From Druceiella hillmani (lineage: Eukaryota > Arthropoda > Insecta > Lepidoptera > Hepialidae): 64,000 nucleotides of DNA. A program made the translations under genes and the position numbers. Of the stretch, positions 11,812 through 24,059 are shown in pieces. How positions within the stretch are numbered: position 1 is the first letter of the stretch; each line of letters opens with the position of its first letter. The notes below the pieces were generated by a model that saw only the letters and a program-made list of their open reading frames with translations, did no database searches and was not told the DNA's origin. The stretch is from assembly GCA_039881145.1 (NCBI GenBank), contig JAYKKI010000029.1, positions 23,558,001-23,622,000 of the forward strand, in the 5' to 3' direction.

Positions 11812-13047
11812 GCCAAGTTTGCTAGCGGTACGCGAATGGTGATTTTTTGATAATTTTGTAATTTCATTCCGTTCTTGAACAATTTTATAAATTATTATTT
11901 TGTTCAATACATTAAATATTCTACGTTTAAAGTGAATCAAATTGTAAATTCATTTTAAAGTTCATAATTTGTGAATTTGAAGTTTTACTTCATTCGTGTG
12001 GTCTAAAGCACACTCGTTTTTTTTTAATTTGGCTTGTTTGATTGAAAGGTTTTTTATCAATGTTTTAAAAAATGATTATAAAGGTTTAACAGGATTATCC
12101 CTGGTTAGCCCTGCGCTTTATTTCATCTCGATATCTTAGAGTTCCGAAATGTTTTTCGCTGCGGCGTCACACAAGTAGGTATGCTATTTCGCACGGAACA
12201 TGTTTGCACATTCGTACTGGCTGTAACTTGGACGGAATCTTGGCTTTCGTGGAACACGACATAGAGATTGGCTTAACTTTTTAGCTCCCGTACTGTATCA
12301 AGTTGTAACTAATCATATCAATGCACTTTGCCTTTAAGGAAAAAAATCAAGAGATTAAAAAGGACATAATTTATATCTATACATTAAAATAATCACGCAG
12401 TCACTTCGTTATCAGACGAAATGGCTTATACTTACGCGATATTAGCTATTTATCGGGTGATCTGCTTCATATTATTTTCATCCACGTGGTCGATAAAATT
12501 AGCGCACAACAGATATCGTAAATAATACACAGATTAATACATGGTTTAATTATCGTTACGTAAATCGACCGTCAGTGTTATAATGCTCTTGTACAGGTTT
12601 TTTCATAGGATGAATTGTCATTTTCCTGCTCTAATGGTTCTAAAGAATTTGGTCGTGTAATTCTAAGTCATCTTAAGTATATGCATTATATTCTACATAC
12701 TATAAATATACATTAATTCGAACAAAAAGGTCGATCCAGGTAAATATAAAGAAAGTGAAGATAAAGAAAGACAAATATACGAAAGTGAGAAATTATATAT
12801 GTGATGTACCTAATTTTAATTACGTATTTTAAACCTACTTCTTTTTTAATATCTTCATCTATAATTGGAATATAAGAATATTGAAGTACATTGTTGTGCA
12901 ATTCATCCAAACGATTTGTTTCGAAAAATTGTATTTATCGCGCTCCAACGTGGCCTATTTATTACAGATTTTTATAAATAAATTTTCATTGATATTAATA
13001 ACTATAGAAATCTATATTTCATTATTTTTAAAAAGAGAATATTTGTA
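11812..13047. other. AT-rich DNA without recognised genes
   Basis: No coding sequence, element ends or structured repeats were recognised. Confidence 0.5.
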
Positions 13048-13058
13048 AACAAACCAAT

Positions 13059-13128
13059 CCACACTTGACATTGGCAAAGGTTCTCTCTGGAGAGAACGAA
13101 CGCTATATAATCAAAGATAAAGATAAAG
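13059..13128 (+). mobile_element. 70-bp, 5'-truncated copy of the adjacent LINE family
   Basis: These 70 bases match the last 63 bases of the full LINE (18822-18884) with two substitutions and an extra gataaa unit in the tail. They are flanked by a perfect 11-bp direct repeat, aacaaaccaat, at 13048-13058 and 13129-13139. This is the signature of an extremely short 5'-truncated retrotransposition with its own target-site duplication. It lies only 24 bases upstream of the full-length copy. Confidence 0.85.
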
Positions 13129-13400
13129 AACAAACCAATTTGACAAGTAAAAGATTGCCATAGAAACCGTCAAACAAAGTGGAAAGGTTTTTCGCAACTC
13201 TATTATTTCCTTATTTTTTTCGTGATATTTTGTCTTAATCTGTTGCAATAACTTATTTAGATTTGTGTTATTTTTATTTTCATTTAATTTTTTACTTTAT
13301 CTGTATCCCGTTTATTGTTTTATCCAGTTCTCGGTAAGTTTGTTCTTTTGTTCATTTGTTTTATTATTTATTTTTGTGATTCAGGTTATCTTTTGGGAAA

Positions 13401-14939
13401 ATGGACTTAGTTATTCCCCCGAAACCTCCAGACCCTTCTAAGTCTCCTATATGTTTCAATGAATTTGCTTCTCCTACATCGCCTGCCAGTTTTATTACAG
13501 TTTCGGATTCCCAACAGGAACTGAAACGAAAAAATAAAAATTGTAAAAGGCCCAACTGTAAAAAAAATAAGCTTAAGAATAATCCCTCCTTTCATCCTTC
13601 TGATTCTTCATGTACTGAAACAGAGGATACAATCCCTCGTAAGACCCCTCGCACTCCTCTTTCATAAACAAGTTCAAAATCTCTTCCTCCAACCCCGACC
13701 TCTTCTCCTCCCTCTATCCCTCCGAATTCTTTTGAGGGCCGTTTATACGTCCCTGGCGACGTTGGTCCATTTATCGTTCACGTTCAGAGAAAAGAACCCC
13801 AGCCTAATTCCGGATTTTCATTCCATGCTGTGAAATTTGGTTCCTCTTTAAAAAATTTTAATGTTGATGGAATTATACGAGATGGAGTGAAACAAATTGG
13901 CAGGAACAGGATTTCTGTGGAATTTTCCTCTGCTGATGCCGCCAACCGATTCGTTAACCACTCTGCCTTCACAGGTCAAAACAAATTGTTTATCCCCTCC
14001 TTTAACGTCAGTCGTATGGGAATTGTTCGCAATGTTTCAGTTGATTGGTCTGACGAGGAGGTTTTACATAATATAGAAGTCCCTGAAGGGTTCGGTAAAG
14101 TTACTAAGGTCCGCCGCTTAAATTTTAAAAAGATAATTGATGGCCAGCCTAAATATTTTCCGTCTGAGACGATGGTCATTACCTTTGATGGCCAAGTTCG
14201 TCCCCAACGGTTATATATGGCTTATTCATCGCTTCCAGTCTCAAAATACGAATTCCCTACAATACAGTGCTTCAAGTGTTATAGGTTTGGACATGTTGCT
14301 GACAAATGCCGATCTTCTGAGCGTTGTTTCCGATGTGGTCAAGGTCACGTTGGGAGAAACTGCCCACTTCCTCTTGATAAAGCAAAATGTATCTTTTGCA
14401 GTGGAAATCATGATTCCACTGATAGAAATTGTCCAGAATTCGAAAGACAAAGAAAAATCAAATTCGAAATGTCTGAAAAAGATATTTCCTATGCGGAAGC
14501 GTCCAAATTGGTCCCTTCTGCTAAAAAATCATACGTCTCAGTTGCAGCTCACCCCCCTCTAACTCTTCCTTCTCCAGTTTCTTCCCAAAGTTTGCTTTCT
14601 CCGTCTCGTCCTACCAACTCATCCCACAAAAAAAATATTTCTCTGAAACCCCGATCCCACTCTTCGACTAGTTCCAACCAGGGGTATGACCGCTCTGCTC
14701 TAGAACAAGCCTGGGCAGACTTCCGTATTCCTCAACCTGAAAATGGTTGCGGTTTAAATCAACAACCTTCAACTAATTCTTTTACGAGTATTATTCAATT
14801 TCTTTTAACCACCTTGGTCAAAATTCTGAGTTCCCCCAATCAAATACCGTCCAACGTTGCCTCATCTATTCTTACTTCCCTTCAATCCCTCCTTTCCAAT
14901 GGCTTCGCCAATAGTGGCGAGGGTCTTGCAATGGAATAG
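13401..14939 (+). pseudogene. LINE ORF1 (gag-like nucleic-acid-binding protein), one internal stop
   Basis: A single frame runs from the ATG at 13401 to the TAG at 14937-14939, interrupted only by TAA at 13665-13667. The first 88 residues are Pro/Ser/Lys-rich, and the stretch after the stop continues in the same frame (FIVHVQRKEP near 13770-13800). The central region leads into three zinc knuckles near 14270-14430: CFKCYRFGHVADKC, CFRCGQGHVGRNC and CIFCSGNHDSTDRNC. DISYAEASK follows, which is common in I/Nimb gag proteins. The product would coat LINE RNA and carry it to the nucleus. The stop would leave either an 88-residue N-terminal fragment or a 369-residue product from the ATG at 13830. 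It overlaps ORF2 by about 40 bases. Confidence 0.88.
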
Positions 14940-17900
14940 TCGCAGTATAATTTCCAACAAAGCAGATCTTCGTCACCTCCTTGTCAAGTATTCTCCATCC
15001 GTGGCTGCCATTTCGGAGACTTGGCTGAAGCCTGGATTCCATTTTAAGATCCTAGGCTATGTCTGTCTCCGGGATGATAGAGCGGATGGTAAGGGCGGAT
15101 CCGCCCTATTACTTGATAAATCTCTTCCCTTCTCCCAGATTTCTCTTGGCTCCCGTAGTTGTCACTTCAATATTGTTGCTGCAGAGTTAAAGATATCACT
15201 ATCCTCTCCATATATGTCCCCCTTCCAACATGTTCCGTAGCATTAGAACTACGGGATATTTTATCTTCAATTCCTGGCCCGTATATTATTCTGGGAGATT
15301 TTAATGCTCTTGGGGTTCCACCCGAAGCAACCCTCTTGGGGTCTCCTTGGTGGAACTCCAGGACGATTTTGACCTGTGTTTACTGAATGATGGTTCTCCA
15401 ACACGAGTTCCTGTCCCATTTCAGAACCCGAGCTCAGTAGATATCTCTCTTTGCTCCTCATCCTTGGCATCCTTGGTTTCCTGGAATATTCTTTCTGAGT
15501 CTTTTGGAAGCGACCATTTCCCCATTTTGATTTCTTTCCCTCACGTAAATTTACATATTGAAAAAACTCCCCCTCTTCAAAAATACAACCTACATAGGGC
15601 AGATTGGGTGGGATTCCGTACCTTTCTCAGTGTCGCAGTGGATTCCCTCCCTCCAGTGGACTTGGATAACATTGACACTTGCTATGACCAATTTGTAAAG
15701 GCTATAGACCTATTCGCTCGGAAATTTATCCCACTTAAAAGATCTAACCATCACTTTAGATCCTCTCCCCCCTGGTGGGATGGAGACTGTTCCGCAGCGG
15801 TTAAAACCCGTAAAGAGGCTGAAGCGATATATAAATCTAATATGTCGGAAGCAAACTTCCTCTTGCTTCGAAAGACCCAAGCTCAGACTAAACGAATTCT
15901 CCTTAAAAAAAAGAGGGAAGGCTGGAAGAAATTCTGTCAATCCCTCTCTCCTTTTACTCCCTCCCGTGTCGTCTGGTCTAATGTAAAACGCTTTCGGTCT
16001 ATTTTTCAGCCTGATCTTCCCAAATCTGTTCACGGGAATTGGATTGATCAATTTTTAAACAAACTTGCTCCCCCATCCGTCCCAAATTTAGATGAATTAC
16101 CTTTCAGGTATAACTTTACTAGCACCAATCATTTTTTAGAAGAAGATTTCTCCATTAACGAATTGAATTTCACCTTACACCATCTTAAGGATTCTTCCCC
16201 TGGTATTGACGGAATGTCATATTCAATGGTGAAAAATACTTTACCGTCTACCCGTTGGTATCTTCTATCCCTCATTAACTGTATGTTCAAATCAGGTTCT
16301 ATTCCAAAGTCTTTGAAAACTCAAATAATAATTCCCATCCCTAAACCTCATAAAGATCCCAATGTAGGTTCATCCTACAGACCCATAGCCCTTTCTCCTG
16401 TTCTAGCGAAGATTACGGAACATTTAATTAAGAATCGTTTGGAATGGTTTCCTGAACACCATTCTATTTTTCCAAGGAACCAATTTGGCTTCAGAAGAGC
16501 TAATAGTACGTTGGACAATCTCAGCATCCTAACCACTGACATCAGACTTGCTTTCTCTCGACAAGAATTTCTCGTTGCTGCTTTTTTAGATCTTTCTTCA
16601 GCCTATGATAATGTAATCCTTCCAGTCCTCCAAAAAATTCTTCATAATCTTGGGATTCCGATTAAGATTATAAATTTTCTCCTCAATTTTAGAAAGATCT
16701 ATTATTCTTAGATCACCTGGATCCCCCCCCCTTTTCAAGAACTATATGGAAGGGTCTTCCCCAAGGTTCTGTTTTAAGTCCATTACTTTTCAATATTTAC
16801 TCTTATATGATTCACTCAACAGTTAATCCTTTCTGTCGTGTTTTGCAATACGCTGATGACCTGCTTTTATATTCTTCTGATAAATCAATAATTGTTGCCG
16901 AAAATGCTTTGAACTCTGCCCTTGTTGACCTAAATAAATGGGTTACCTCTCATGGTATGGATTTATCCCCTTCCAAAAGCACTGTCGTGGTCTTCTCGAG
17001 AAGGAGAATTACTCCTCCGTTATCTATTTCTTATAATTCCTCTTTGATCCATGTTCTTTCCAATACCAAATTCTTAGGTATGTTCCTAGACTCAAAATTA
17101 TCCTGGAATATTCACATCGAATATGTCATCTCCCAATGCCAGACTAATTTGAATATCCTCCGCGCTCTTTCGGGAGTGTGGTGGGGCTCTCACCCTTCCA
17201 CATTAAAGTTAATATATAACGCTCTAGTCCGTAGTCATCTAGAATATGGTTCATTTCTACTTGATCCTATTTCCAAATCCAATGCCACTAAATTGACCCG
17301 CATTCAGTCTCAAGCTCTGAGGATCATAGCAGGTGCTATGAAATCCAGTCCCATAAATGCCCTACAAGTAGAATGTGTTGATCCTCCTTTAAGTCTCCGG
17401 CGACAATACCTAGCTGATCGTTGTTTACTAAAGGCAGCTAGGTTTTCTACTCACCCTATTTTTCCTTTTTTTTTTTTTTCCTCTCTAGGTTTATTGAACA
17501 TACTCCTTTTTGGCGTTCTAAGTCCCGACCTCTTCTTATCGTTAGCTTCCAAAGATTCAAATCCCTTACTAACCCCGTTTATCAAAATTCTTCTCTCCCT
17601 CTCTATAGCTTCCCATTTGACTCGGTATTTCACAGGCCAAATATAAATTTGTGTTTTGGAGTTGATAAGGAGTCCAAAAATGCTAATTCGCTGTTCAATT
17701 CTATCTTGAATTCGTTTTGGATGGATTGAACGCGAATATATACAGATGCATCAAAAACCGGTAGAGATGGCTATGTCGGAGCGTCATTTTACTCTCCATC
17801 CACCGCTCATTCAGCTTACTTTCGCCTTCCTAAGGAATGTTCGGTATTCTCCGGGGAATGCCGTGCTATTGTGGAGGCCTTGAATTATGCCCTACACAAA

Positions 17901-18452
17901 AAGATTCGCAGGCTCCTTATCTTCTTTGACTCCTTAAGTTGTTTACAGTCCCTTCTTGCTAATCCATTTTCTTCAAACTGTAGTTTCCTGATTCTTCGGA
18001 TCAAGCAACTTGCGCTTGATTTGGAGAGATCGGGATCCGATGTCGTTCTTGCATGGATCCCTAGTCATTGTGGCATAGTAGGTAATGAAATAGTCGACGC
18101 AAAAGCTCGGTTTGCCGCAGTGAACGGGGATCCATGTTTCACTACTAATTTCATTGAGGATCTTCTTCCCATGACTCGTTTCTGGATGGCGTCTGACTGG
18201 CAAAGGGCGTGGGAAAGATCATCCCAGATTACAGGTGCGAGATATTTCCAGATCCAACCTTTTATTCCTTCAAAACCTTGGTTCTCAACATTTAATTTCT
18301 CTCGAAAGGAATCCTCTGTGGTATCTCGCATGCGTTTGGGTCATTGTTCTATTCCTACTCATTTGGCTAGACTGCGGGTCAGAGAGTCTCCAATTTGCGA
18401 TTGCGGGTTTGGAGAAGGCGATTTAAATCATCTCATTTTTTATGTCCATTAA
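14899..18452 (+). pseudogene. LINE ORF2 (endonuclease, reverse transcriptase, RNase H), broken
   Basis: The likely start is ATG 14899, inside the end of ORF1, giving MASPIVARVLQWNSRSI, the usual start of an APE-type endonuclease. LGDFNALG near 15289-15312 is an endonuclease motif. The RT spans about 16080-17050, with SSYRPIALSP, FLDLSSAYD, GLPQGSVLSPLLFN and the catalytic box YADD at 16849-16860. RNase H starts with YTDASKTG near 17738 and includes WIPSHCGIVGNE near 18052-18090. A Cys/His-rich tail lies near 18330-18450. Frame changes fall near 15185, 15345, 16690 and in a poly-T run at 17461-17479, with a TGA at about 17728. The C and T homopolymers at 16723-16732 and 17465-17479 suggest slippage. 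The protein would nick target DNA and copy LINE RNA onto it; this copy cannot. Confidence 0.9.
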
Positions 18453-18895
18453 ATAATAGATTTCCTTCGTTTGTTTCCAAATTATTAAAATATAAAATTC
18501 AATTGCCCATCAACATAAGATCACTTTTATTTATTGCCAACAAACCCATTTTATGATTAATCATTCAGTTCATAAGAAAGAACGACATCAAAATATAGAA
18601 ATGTTTATACTTATGTTCATGTTTATTTTTTTAAGTTTGTATATTTGTATATACTTATTTTGTACTTTCTGTATATTATAATGTCGTTTTCTTCTTTTAG
18701 TTTAATTGTAGCCAACTTCTTATTTAGTTTTTGTTTTATTGTATAGTTTATTCTTTTGTTATCAAGCAACAATGACAAATATCCGAAATTTGATTTAATC
18801 AGTGTTGCCATAGCCTTTTTTCCACACTTGACATTGGCAAAGGTTCTCTATGGAAAGAACGAACGCTATATAATCAAAGATAAAGACAAGTAAAA

Positions 18896-20204
18896 TATGG
18901 TTGGTACAAACATATATTCAATCAGTCGACAACTATTCACAAAACTCATTGTACTCACCCATAATATTACTAAAACATGTACTATATTAACTTAATAAAC
19001 TGTCGTGCTAAATAATGTTATAAATATCAATGTCACCCTGTTATTTTACTAATATAAATTGTAAAATTTAAGGGAAAAAATGGACAACCCAGCCGTCAAT
19101 CGCACGAAGTAAACTTAAACATTTTCTTCATTCCTAAATATTATTCGTACTTTTACAAATATTCTATTTCTATTTAAGCCGCCGAATTATATTTAACATA
19201 ATTAATAACCTCTGAACATAATTAATTTGAATTCAGCACCCCAAATATTTTGAATTCTGTGCATAGATATATACGCTTTTAAGAGCCATCTTAAAAAGTC
19301 AGTACTGTTTTCGAAAAGATACATAGTAATGTCCTTGTTTATGAATTTCTGGTTAGTTTGTGATTTGGATCACATAATTTTTTGCAGTCCATTTGATGCA
19401 AAAAAGTTACTTTTTTAAGCAATTCAAGCGTAATAGATGTCAATTAATTTAAAAAGATTGCACTTATGCCAAAAAGCCGTAAAAAATTGAGATGTCAATA
19501 TTACTGTTTAGTTAACGGAATGTATTTTAGTAACTAAGAAGCCCGTTTTTAGTAAAAACTCGCCCACAATATGTAAAGCTACCTTTTCCTTTTTCTGAAA
19601 ACTTTCGAGCGCAGCAAAACCTTAAAAGGAATGTAACTTTGTCAATTTTTTTTCGATAAATTTGTAAAGTATACTTCGTATTTTAAAGAAATGTGAAAGT
19701 TTTCCTAAGTTACTTAGCGACAATCGGCCGGAATATAATTATTCTGGCAGCGGTAAGTATGCATGCGTAAGTTAAAAAAAATGCAATAAATAAATGCTAG
19801 TGTGTGCCACTGTTAATAATGCTTATACTAATTAAACTACAATACCTTTTATAATGAAACTATTTTCAGATCTTATAATAAACGAAGATAATTAAGAAGC
19901 ATAAGATATGTTGGTTAAGAAAAAGGTATTGGGTTAATAACTGCGGGCTATTGAGTACCTAATTACGTACCCCATACGTTCTACCGGACGATAGCCTGGG
20001 GTGAAGTTAGCGTTCGTTTTTAAATTTTACGAGCCAACATTTTACGAAATAAAACTAAAATCCTCCATATTGTAGAAAATAATTTGTTAGTTATCATCAG
20101 GTATAATTTATATGAATTCACTGCAGAATATAAGGAAAAGATTTTTTTAATTTATTCGCACAGTCCACTTCAATTAATTTTTATAGCATATTAGATCGGC
20201 GTCA
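18896..20204. other. AT-rich DNA without recognised genes
   Basis: This is the right flank of the LINE. No open frame with recognisable motifs and no element ends were seen. Confidence 0.5.
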
Positions 20205-20405
20205 ACCACAGTAAAGCAGCATTTACACGATGACAGTTCGTGCGAGAGTTGCTATAGTCACGGCTGTCGTGAGTGTTCTGCCATGATAATATGGAGGTTC
20301 GCCTGTTCGCTAACGGCGATAGTTGGTGGCAGCGATTATTGCGCCGGTAACTGTCACCCGAACTGTAGCGTAAACGATGTTTACGCTATGACAGTTACAT
20401 ATAAC
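20205..20405. repeat. MITE-like GC-richer segment with inverted repeats
   Basis: A GC-richer island in AT-rich DNA. cagcatttacacgatgacag near its left side is partly mirrored by ctgt-agcgtaaac near its right side. tagcgtaaac-gat-gtttacgcta at 20366-20388 is a perfect hairpin, followed by atgacagttac. It resembles a small non-autonomous DNA transposon, but boundaries and a target duplication are not certain. Confidence 0.35.
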
Positions 20406-21647
20406 ATGGCAAATAGTTTATACTTCTAAAGCGAACGAAGCCCAACATTTATGTTACAGGACCTTAAACCGTTCATTTGGCATTGTTACCTCACTCCATA
20501 TTCATAATTTAAATGTATTATCTAAAATTAATGCAACAATAATATACCAAATTAATTAATAGTTTAAAAAATTAAAAAACACGCTTTCGCAATTACTGCA
20601 TTAAACATAAAAAAACTATCAAATCTTTTTCTCTGTCTACTCAGTAAGGATTTAAGTGTAAGTAACGTTTGTTATGAAGTATAATATTTGAGTGCAGTGG
20701 CGGCGCTAGACCAAATGTGTACGTCGGCAACATCAAGTTCGCGAGGCCTCTTTACTTCGGAGTGAAAAAAACCGTTAAATTAAGTGAGCGAAATTATAAA
20801 ATAATTTATGAGTATAACGAGTTTTATTGTTAATAAAATGATGACAAAAAATAATTACAGAAATGAAAATAGTCGAACTTTTCGGCTTTTAGCCTCACTG
20901 AATTTTTGCAGGATTGTGTCGTAGTTAAGTCTAGCCGCTATTTCAGCTTCGATTGACAGAACTGATAACGCGGATAGTCTGTCTAGCTCATCGTGCTTCT
21001 CAAATAGGTTTTTATCAATTTCAACTTTGAGAAGCTTCTCTCAGCGGAAGCTGTGCTGGCCGGAACTGTGAGCATGATTCTAATTGTAATATAAACATTA
21101 GGATATATTTCTATTATCTATTATCTCTAAATTATTTTCTAAAATGTATTGGATGAGTTGTTTCGCGTCGTTGATAGAGTCTAGTGAATTAGTTTTTAAA
21201 AGCTGAAGTTCTTCATATAGTTCGAAAGGCTGTTTTCGCCTTCCCGAAGTATTGTACCTAAATCATTACAATGTTTGAGAAGATCCTCTTTTGGCATAGA
21301 TTTCAAATAATTGATATCATAAATAAAATCAAATTGCCCAAAATATTCATATAATTTATTATAGCATCTACCATTGTGTTAAAATAATTAACTCTGAACT
21401 GCATTTCAGGAGATTCAACTGGTTCATCAGTATGTTCGTAACTAAACATTCGTTTTTTCCTGGCTATTCTTTTTTCCTTAAATTGAGACTGAATTTCATA
21501 AGTACTTTTCTCCACAAACAATCTAGCTTCTGTTACGCTTTTTTCAAATCCTGTATTACGTAATTCTTGAATCCAGCTACAAAATGAACGTAAAGTATCA
21601 ATAGCGACTTTCAAGTTGACTTGAACCGATTGCCATAGTTTACTTAT

Positions 21648-21708
21648 ATTGTTTACACGTAGTAAAACCTCATACCACACGTATGAGGTTTTACTACGTG
21701 TAAACAAT
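21648..21708. repeat. Perfect 28-bp hairpin, 5-base loop, inside the transposase
   Basis: The arm at 21648-21675 and its exact reverse complement at 21681-21708 are separated by cacac. The palindrome lies in the hAT reading frame and keeps it open, so the translated segment LLLFTRSKTS is the reverse-strand reading of the codons that encode EVLLRVNN. Confidence 0.97.
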
Positions 21709-21846
21709 AGTAGAGTTTCGGAATCATCAGTTTTATTTTTCAGTTCATTCACGCATTCGATGACATCATCAAATTGTAAAAATATTGCTTTTACTGCTCC
21801 GATTCTACTCTCCCACCTCGTTTCAGACAGAGGTTGTAATGTCAAT

Positions 21847-21894
21847 TTTAATTTACTTTTTATTATCTTGGGAGATAGTAAAAAGTAAATTAAA
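21847..21894. repeat. 22-bp hairpin with one mismatch, 4-base loop, inside the transposase
   Basis: The arms at 21847-21868 and 21873-21894 surround tggg. This second palindrome in the same gene sits between the conserved blocks LSETRWESR and AKTFFGFI. Confidence 0.95.
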
Positions 21895-23479
21895 GCGTTG
21901 GGACGCTTGCTTGACTTTGAAAACAGCACATAGATTTTATTGATAAAGCCGAAAAATGTTTTGGCTGTCGTTGAAGAGTTAGCTGCATCTATCAAAAGTA
22001 AATTCTAACTGTGGTATCCGCATGGTGTGAAGAATGCTCTTGGATTTATATTGAGTATTCTTGTTCTGACACCTTTGTTAATTTCGACAATATTGGCGCC
22101 GTTATCATATCCCTGTCCTCGACAGTTTTGGATATCTAGATCATTTCTTTCCAGTTCTTGTAATATTGATTTTGTTAAATACTCTCCTGTTGTTTCTGCG
22201 AAACTGTTTCTGTTTCAATAAACCCAATAAAATGTTCCTCTATAGCTCCAGTTGACAAATTGCAAAATCTTAATATTATTGACATTTGGTCAACACGAAT
22301 TACGTCCCTGGTACAATCGAGCAAGATGGCGTAGTATTTGGCTTGTTTAACCCTGTGTATAATTTCGTTAATAACTAATTTAGACATTAATGTAATTAAT
22401 TCGTTTTAGATGTCGTAGCTGAGATAATGTTGATTAAGTTGCTTTTCATTAATACGTTGCATATGCTCCCGTAGTGTCGGATCATATTTAGATAACAACT
22501 TAACTAAGTCTAGAAAATTGCCAGAGTTTTTACTATCGTTCAATTTCAAGGATTCTCGATGAGCTCTAAATGCCAAATTGTGTGAGGCCAAGTAGTTTAT
22601 TATATCTATCAATCTTTCAAACAAATTATACCAATACTTTTGGGATTCCCTAATCGATCTCTCGTTATCCTTATCTATTGTTTTACCGTGTTTGATTCCT
22701 TTAAAGAGTTCCATCCATTTAATCATGCACTCCATGTGTCCTTGACTTTGTTCATGTCTTTGCAATATCCGACTTAGTCTGAAAATGTGAAAAAAGTCTA
22801 CATGGAAAGCAATAAACTTTATCTTGAGATATGGAGTAAGTTAACCATCTGCGATGTTGCGTTTCGCCGTTACTCAATTTTCTAGTAAAATGAAATTTAG
22901 AAAAATGTCTTTTACTTTGGTCTTTTGGGTAATTTTCATCAGATTTCTCTAGGTCTTGACAGGGACCGTTTTGAATTAAGTCATGGCGCTGCGCATCGTT
23001 TAGTGGCAATACCCACTTCCCCAGATATAGGTCTATTAATGGCTCGCTTAAATGAACTTCTTGCTCTTGATTTTCTGACTCACACATATACTCACATTCT
23101 AACTCTTTCTTGGATTCAGAAATTTGAGTCACAGCAGATTCACTCGATGTTGAAGGTAAAGCTGAATCAAAAATTTGACTAAAAGTTTCATTCAACTTTG
23201 AAGCTGAAGAAAATAAAGATTCAGCACATGACTCTGAAGCAGTGACACCTGAAGAAGGCTTTTTAAGAAATTTCATCATACTGGAACTCAGAGCTTGTTT
23301 GGATATAGCCGTTTCAGCCTTTCTTTTTCTTTTTGACGCATCGGATTCCCATTTTCTCCCTACATCTCTGTCTTTAGAGGGTCCTCCAGACACGATGACC
23401 TAAAATATTTTTAGTTAAGTTTTGTAAGAACGCAATGTTACAGGATACAGATTATAAGAGTTGGTTGATGATTATTACA

Positions 23480-23997
23480 CAGGGAGGTCCTGGATAAAGT
23501 GCAAATACGAAAACCATGGATTACGATACATACCCGGAACATTTTTTGTCAAACTTTTTGTCGGAGATGAAAAAAAAACGACTATACAAAATTTACGAGT
23601 CAGCTGCCAACTTTGTATCATCAGCCAGACCCTCACCAGTACCCGTAACATGAGCGGCTTTGTTACGCGCGAGAGAGTGACATAACTCTAGCTAACTCGT
23701 TCGATTTGCGTTGGAGTAAGTGAGATAGAAAGTCATATCATGCGTGACAAAACCGCGCACGTTAGGCGGGCAGGTCATCAGACCACCAAGTGGCGGTCTA
23801 CCGACGCTTCGTTTACCGGTACGCGGCCGCCACTCGAGAACCTTTATTTATTCCCCATTGGTTAACTGCTCTACGAGCGATGTGGCCTGCCCACAGCCAC
23901 TTCAACGTGCTGACCCTCCGAGCTATGTCGGTATGTGTTCAGGGTAATGGACTCAATCTATGGTTTTCGTATTTGCACTTTATCCATGACCACCCTG
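23480..23997. mobile_element. 518-bp non-autonomous TIR element nested in the hAT
   Basis: The left end cagggaggtcctggataaag and the right end, reversed as cagggtggtcatggataaag, continue as matching inverted repeats for about 43 bases (through gtgcaaatacgaaaaccat and a-gatt). The interior is clearly GC-richer than its surroundings, and holds short frames but no recognised protein. A clear target-site duplication was not seen. It inserted into the 5' non-coding part or intron of the hAT transposase. Confidence 0.85.
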
Positions 23998-24059
23998 TAT
24001 ATGTATGTCACCCTGTATATGTATGTACGTACATGCCACAGATCGAATATTTTTATTTT

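Larger units (their letters stand above)
13153..18884 (+). mobile_element. Full-length I-superfamily LINE (non-LTR retrotransposon), inactivated
   Basis: A 5.73-kb element bounded by a perfect 11-bp target-site duplication, gacaagtaaaa, at 13142-13152 and 18885-18895. It has a 5' UTR of about 250 bases, ORF1 (gag with CCHC knuckles), an overlapping ORF2 (AP endonuclease, reverse transcriptase, RNase H) and a 3' end in tcaaagataaa, a short gataaa-type tail instead of poly(A). RNase H after RT and three CCHC knuckles in ORF1 point to the I superfamily (I or Nimb type). Stops and frameshifts in both ORFs make it non-autonomous now. Confidence 0.9.
20885..23400 (-). pseudogene. ZMYM-like hAT transposase pseudogene
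   Basis: On the minus strand, the N-terminal part (23400-22752) has a Ser/Glu-rich lead and then the TTF-type zinc-finger region with YCFPCRLF. Continuing fragments lie at 22765-22406 (LASHNLAFRAHRESL), 22387-22175 (KYYAILLDCTRDVIRVDQMS, with the first catalytic Asp region) and 21995-21303 (LSETRWESRIGAV). The C-terminal dimerisation motif TVPASTASAERSFSKLK is near 21030-21070. Frameshifts and stops separate the pieces. The first exon here appears to start at 23400 after a good acceptor (aatattttag), so an upstream exon and intron existed. Two inverted duplications at 21648-21708 and 21847-21894 replaced normal codons. The intact enzyme would cut and paste this element. Confidence 0.9.

Noticed and set aside
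13058..18886. 66-base direct repeats flanking the LINE, read as LTR-like terminal repeats or a very long target duplication
   Set aside because: Two better 11-base duplications (aacaaaccaat and gacaagtaaaa) explain the pattern as a truncated sibling copy plus the full LINE.
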